Below, piece by piece: positions 62,536 to 64,000 of a stretch of DNA of 64,000 nt. The stretch is from Geosiphon pyriformis (Eukaryota; Glomeromycota; Glomeromycetes; Archaeosporales; Geosiphonaceae). The DNA is taken from positions 62,001 through 126,000 of the forward strand of contig JAAOMT010000571.1 of the NCBI GenBank assembly GCA_016748015.1. Reading direction: 5' to 3'. The position numbers and the translations under genes were made by a program. The notes beneath the pieces were generated by a model. The model searched no databases, was not told the origin of the DNA, and saw only the letters and a list, made by a program, of their open reading frames with translations. Positions within the stretch are counted from its first letter, which is position 1. The number at the start of each line of letters is the position of its first letter.

Positions 62536-63518
62536 TGAAATTACCCTTATAATTTCTATAATTTATTAGTATATTAATATCATTTCAAATTATCATTTAT
62601 TATTTAATCAATTATCACATATCACAATTCAATTAAAATAATCTAATTACTATAACAGAAAGTAAGATGATCAAATTACACAATACCCTAAACTTTGTAA
62701 CATTCAAAAATTCACCAAAATTTACAGAAATTCGCCGAAATTTATAAGAAATTTGCCAAAATTTACAGAAATTTGCCGAAATTATGAATAGTTCACCCAA
62801 ATTAATCAATAGTTCAGCGAAATAACTTGTAGTTCATCAAAATGTATCTTTAGTTTGCTGGAATTTGGGCAAAGAGAAAAAAGTGCAAGTTCATAAACTA
62901 GTACTACAACAAGTTGTATAAAAGAAGAGCTTTTCTCTTCTGGAAAATGTATTTTACTTTAGATTTATTACTTAGAACCAATTTTACACACACAAAAAGA
63001 AATAAATACCAAATAATTTGAAAAACCAAATTCTTTAATTATTGTACTTGGAAAATCCCCAAAAATCCAACTAACATTTCGAAATTGATTAGCTACCAAT
63101 TTTAGTAAACTGTTAGTGACTCCAGGCCTGGATAGAAAACGTTTCCTTGATAAAATCTTATTTCTTTTACACTTCTTTTATTTTTCTTTTCTTTTCTTAT
63201 TACAATCATTAGGGTAGCCTACAGACAAGATTTCTGTAGAAGAGTTGACTTTCACAGCAAAGTAATTACACATTTTTAGTGAGCTTTCAGACAAGCAATT
63301 CTTGGGAAAGAGTTGACGTTTACTACAACGTAACTACATAAAGCAACTGGCACAGAATTGGGTATTCCACTCATAAGCCCAGCAAGTTCAAATTATAGGA
63401 GATAATTTGAAGTTAAAAATTCAGTTACTGGAGGTTCAACCACATACAGAAAACGTGAATTTACAGCAAATAAGTATCAACAACATTACAGAAAAGAGAC
63501 CAAAAACCTCCGGTAACA
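62536..63518 (+). repeat. 5' LTR of element C
   Basis: It contains tandem variants of TTCACCAAAATTTACAGAAA (62706-62790), a strong TATA box TATAAAAG at 62917-62924, and two TAGA/GAGTTGACTTT...GAGTTGACGTTT repeats near 63240-63320. The end GTAACA and the following primer-site motif fix the right border; the left border is open. Confidence 0.7.
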
Positions 63519-63560
63519 TTTGGTGCTCTCCCACGGAAATAACACAGCAACAAATTCAAA

Positions 63561-64000
63561 GTGGCAACCGCCTCAGACATCACAACCTTAGAGTACTATC
63601 AATCGATTTACACACACTGCAAACAATGATTTGAAATATGTGACAGAATCATAGCTTTCAAGAAAACACTTTTTCAATACATCAAAAATCGAATCAACGA
63701 CTACCTCTTTGGGAACTATAACATTACAACAGTTAAAAGAGATCTTCTTGAGAACATACTACACTATTCCAACACTGAATCAGAAAACATTAGTGCTGAA
63801 GCTTGTGCTACTTATTTTGAGGAACTCGATTATAATATCATTCGATTCTGTGAAGAAAAATATCTTCCAAATGCACAATTTGCCTTTGAACTCGAATCTG
63901 AACCTGAAACCAGTAGCAACAAAAGACAAAAAGATAACCGATCTGTTCACACAACACCCAATACTCCCAAAATATCATTCAAACATTTACAAACACCTGA
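63561..64000 (+). pseudogene. gag N-terminal part of element C
   Basis: From GTG at 63561 the frame reads VATASDITTLEYYQ and continues to the window end, with one TGA near 63630 where Trp is likely (CKQ-stop-FEICDR). The sequence is helical, has an acidic Ser-rich tail region and resembles the gag N-terminus of related gypsy elements. As in element A, the expected ATG reads GTG in the context AAAGTGGCA. Confidence 0.65.

Larger units (their letters stand above)
62536..64000 (+). mobile_element. Element C: 5' end of a third LTR retrotransposon, runs off the window
   Basis: The LTR ends at 63518 (GTAACA), directly followed by the primer-site motif TTTGGTGCTCTCCCAC shared with elements A and B, then gag. 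The LTR start is uncertain: TGAAATTACC at 62536, abutting the LINE ORF1, or TGTAACATTC at 62696. The right half lies outside the window, so completeness cannot be judged. Confidence 0.78.

Noticed and set aside
28021-63660. TGA read as Trp (altered genetic code) in the elements
   Set aside because: TAA and TAG also replace Gln codons, some Trp sites are TAG, and the host RasGAP and ACC genes use TGG for Trp. Mutation explains the pattern better.

Overview
The window comes from a very AT-rich eukaryotic genome with short spliceosomal introns (about 55-180 bases), fungal-type acetyl-CoA carboxylase architecture and dense, decayed LTR retrotransposons. The base composition, the intron style and the Ty3/gypsy and LINE families resemble those of an arbuscular mycorrhizal fungus (Glomeromycotina, Rhizophagus-like). 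That assignment is inference from recalled family resemblance, not a database result.

Layout. (1) 1-24 kb is the gene-bearing part. It starts with a possible 3' end of a gene (1-72) and AT-rich spacer. Next is a complete ~31-exon neurofibromin/IRA-type Ras GTPase-activating protein on the minus strand (14915 down to 3000, ~2,883 aa). A tRNA-His(GUG) gene follows at 16152-16222. Then comes a complete 5-exon acetyl-CoA carboxylase on the plus strand (16729-23874, 2,241 aa) containing one GC-AG intron. The two protein genes are divergent and share a ~1.8 kb spacer that holds the tRNA.

(2) 24.3-53.2 kb is one ancient, heavily AT-mutated minus-strand Ty3/gypsy element. It has been split by four later insertions: a younger plus-strand element of the same family (element A, 27125-37101, 4-bp duplication ATGC); a solo LTR of a related subfamily (38562-39364); a decayed hAT DNA transposon (about 40789-44118); and a second plus-strand gypsy family (element B, 44325-52051, 4-bp duplication ATAG). 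The order was worked out by reading the old copy's gag, protease, dUTPase, RT and RNase H across the insertions and matching them to element A.

(3) 53.2-61.4 kb is AT-rich repeat debris containing a decayed minus-strand LINE reverse transcriptase fragment and a solo LTR of the B family. (4) 61.4-64 kb has a LINE ORF1-like pseudogene interrupted by a third LTR retrotransposon (element C) that runs off the window.

Biology. Elements A and B have gag, protease, RT, RNase H and integrase. Both also have a Cys-rich segment between protease and RT and an extra open region after integrase that reaches into the 3' LTR. Element A and its older relative add a dUTPase-like domain. Most premature stops are one C-to-T or G-to-A change from Gln or Trp codons, and both the protease DSG and the RT YxDD motifs are broken by G-to-A changes. 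This suggests the copies are dead and were hit by deamination or RIP-like mutation. The two host genes are intact and unmutated by comparison.
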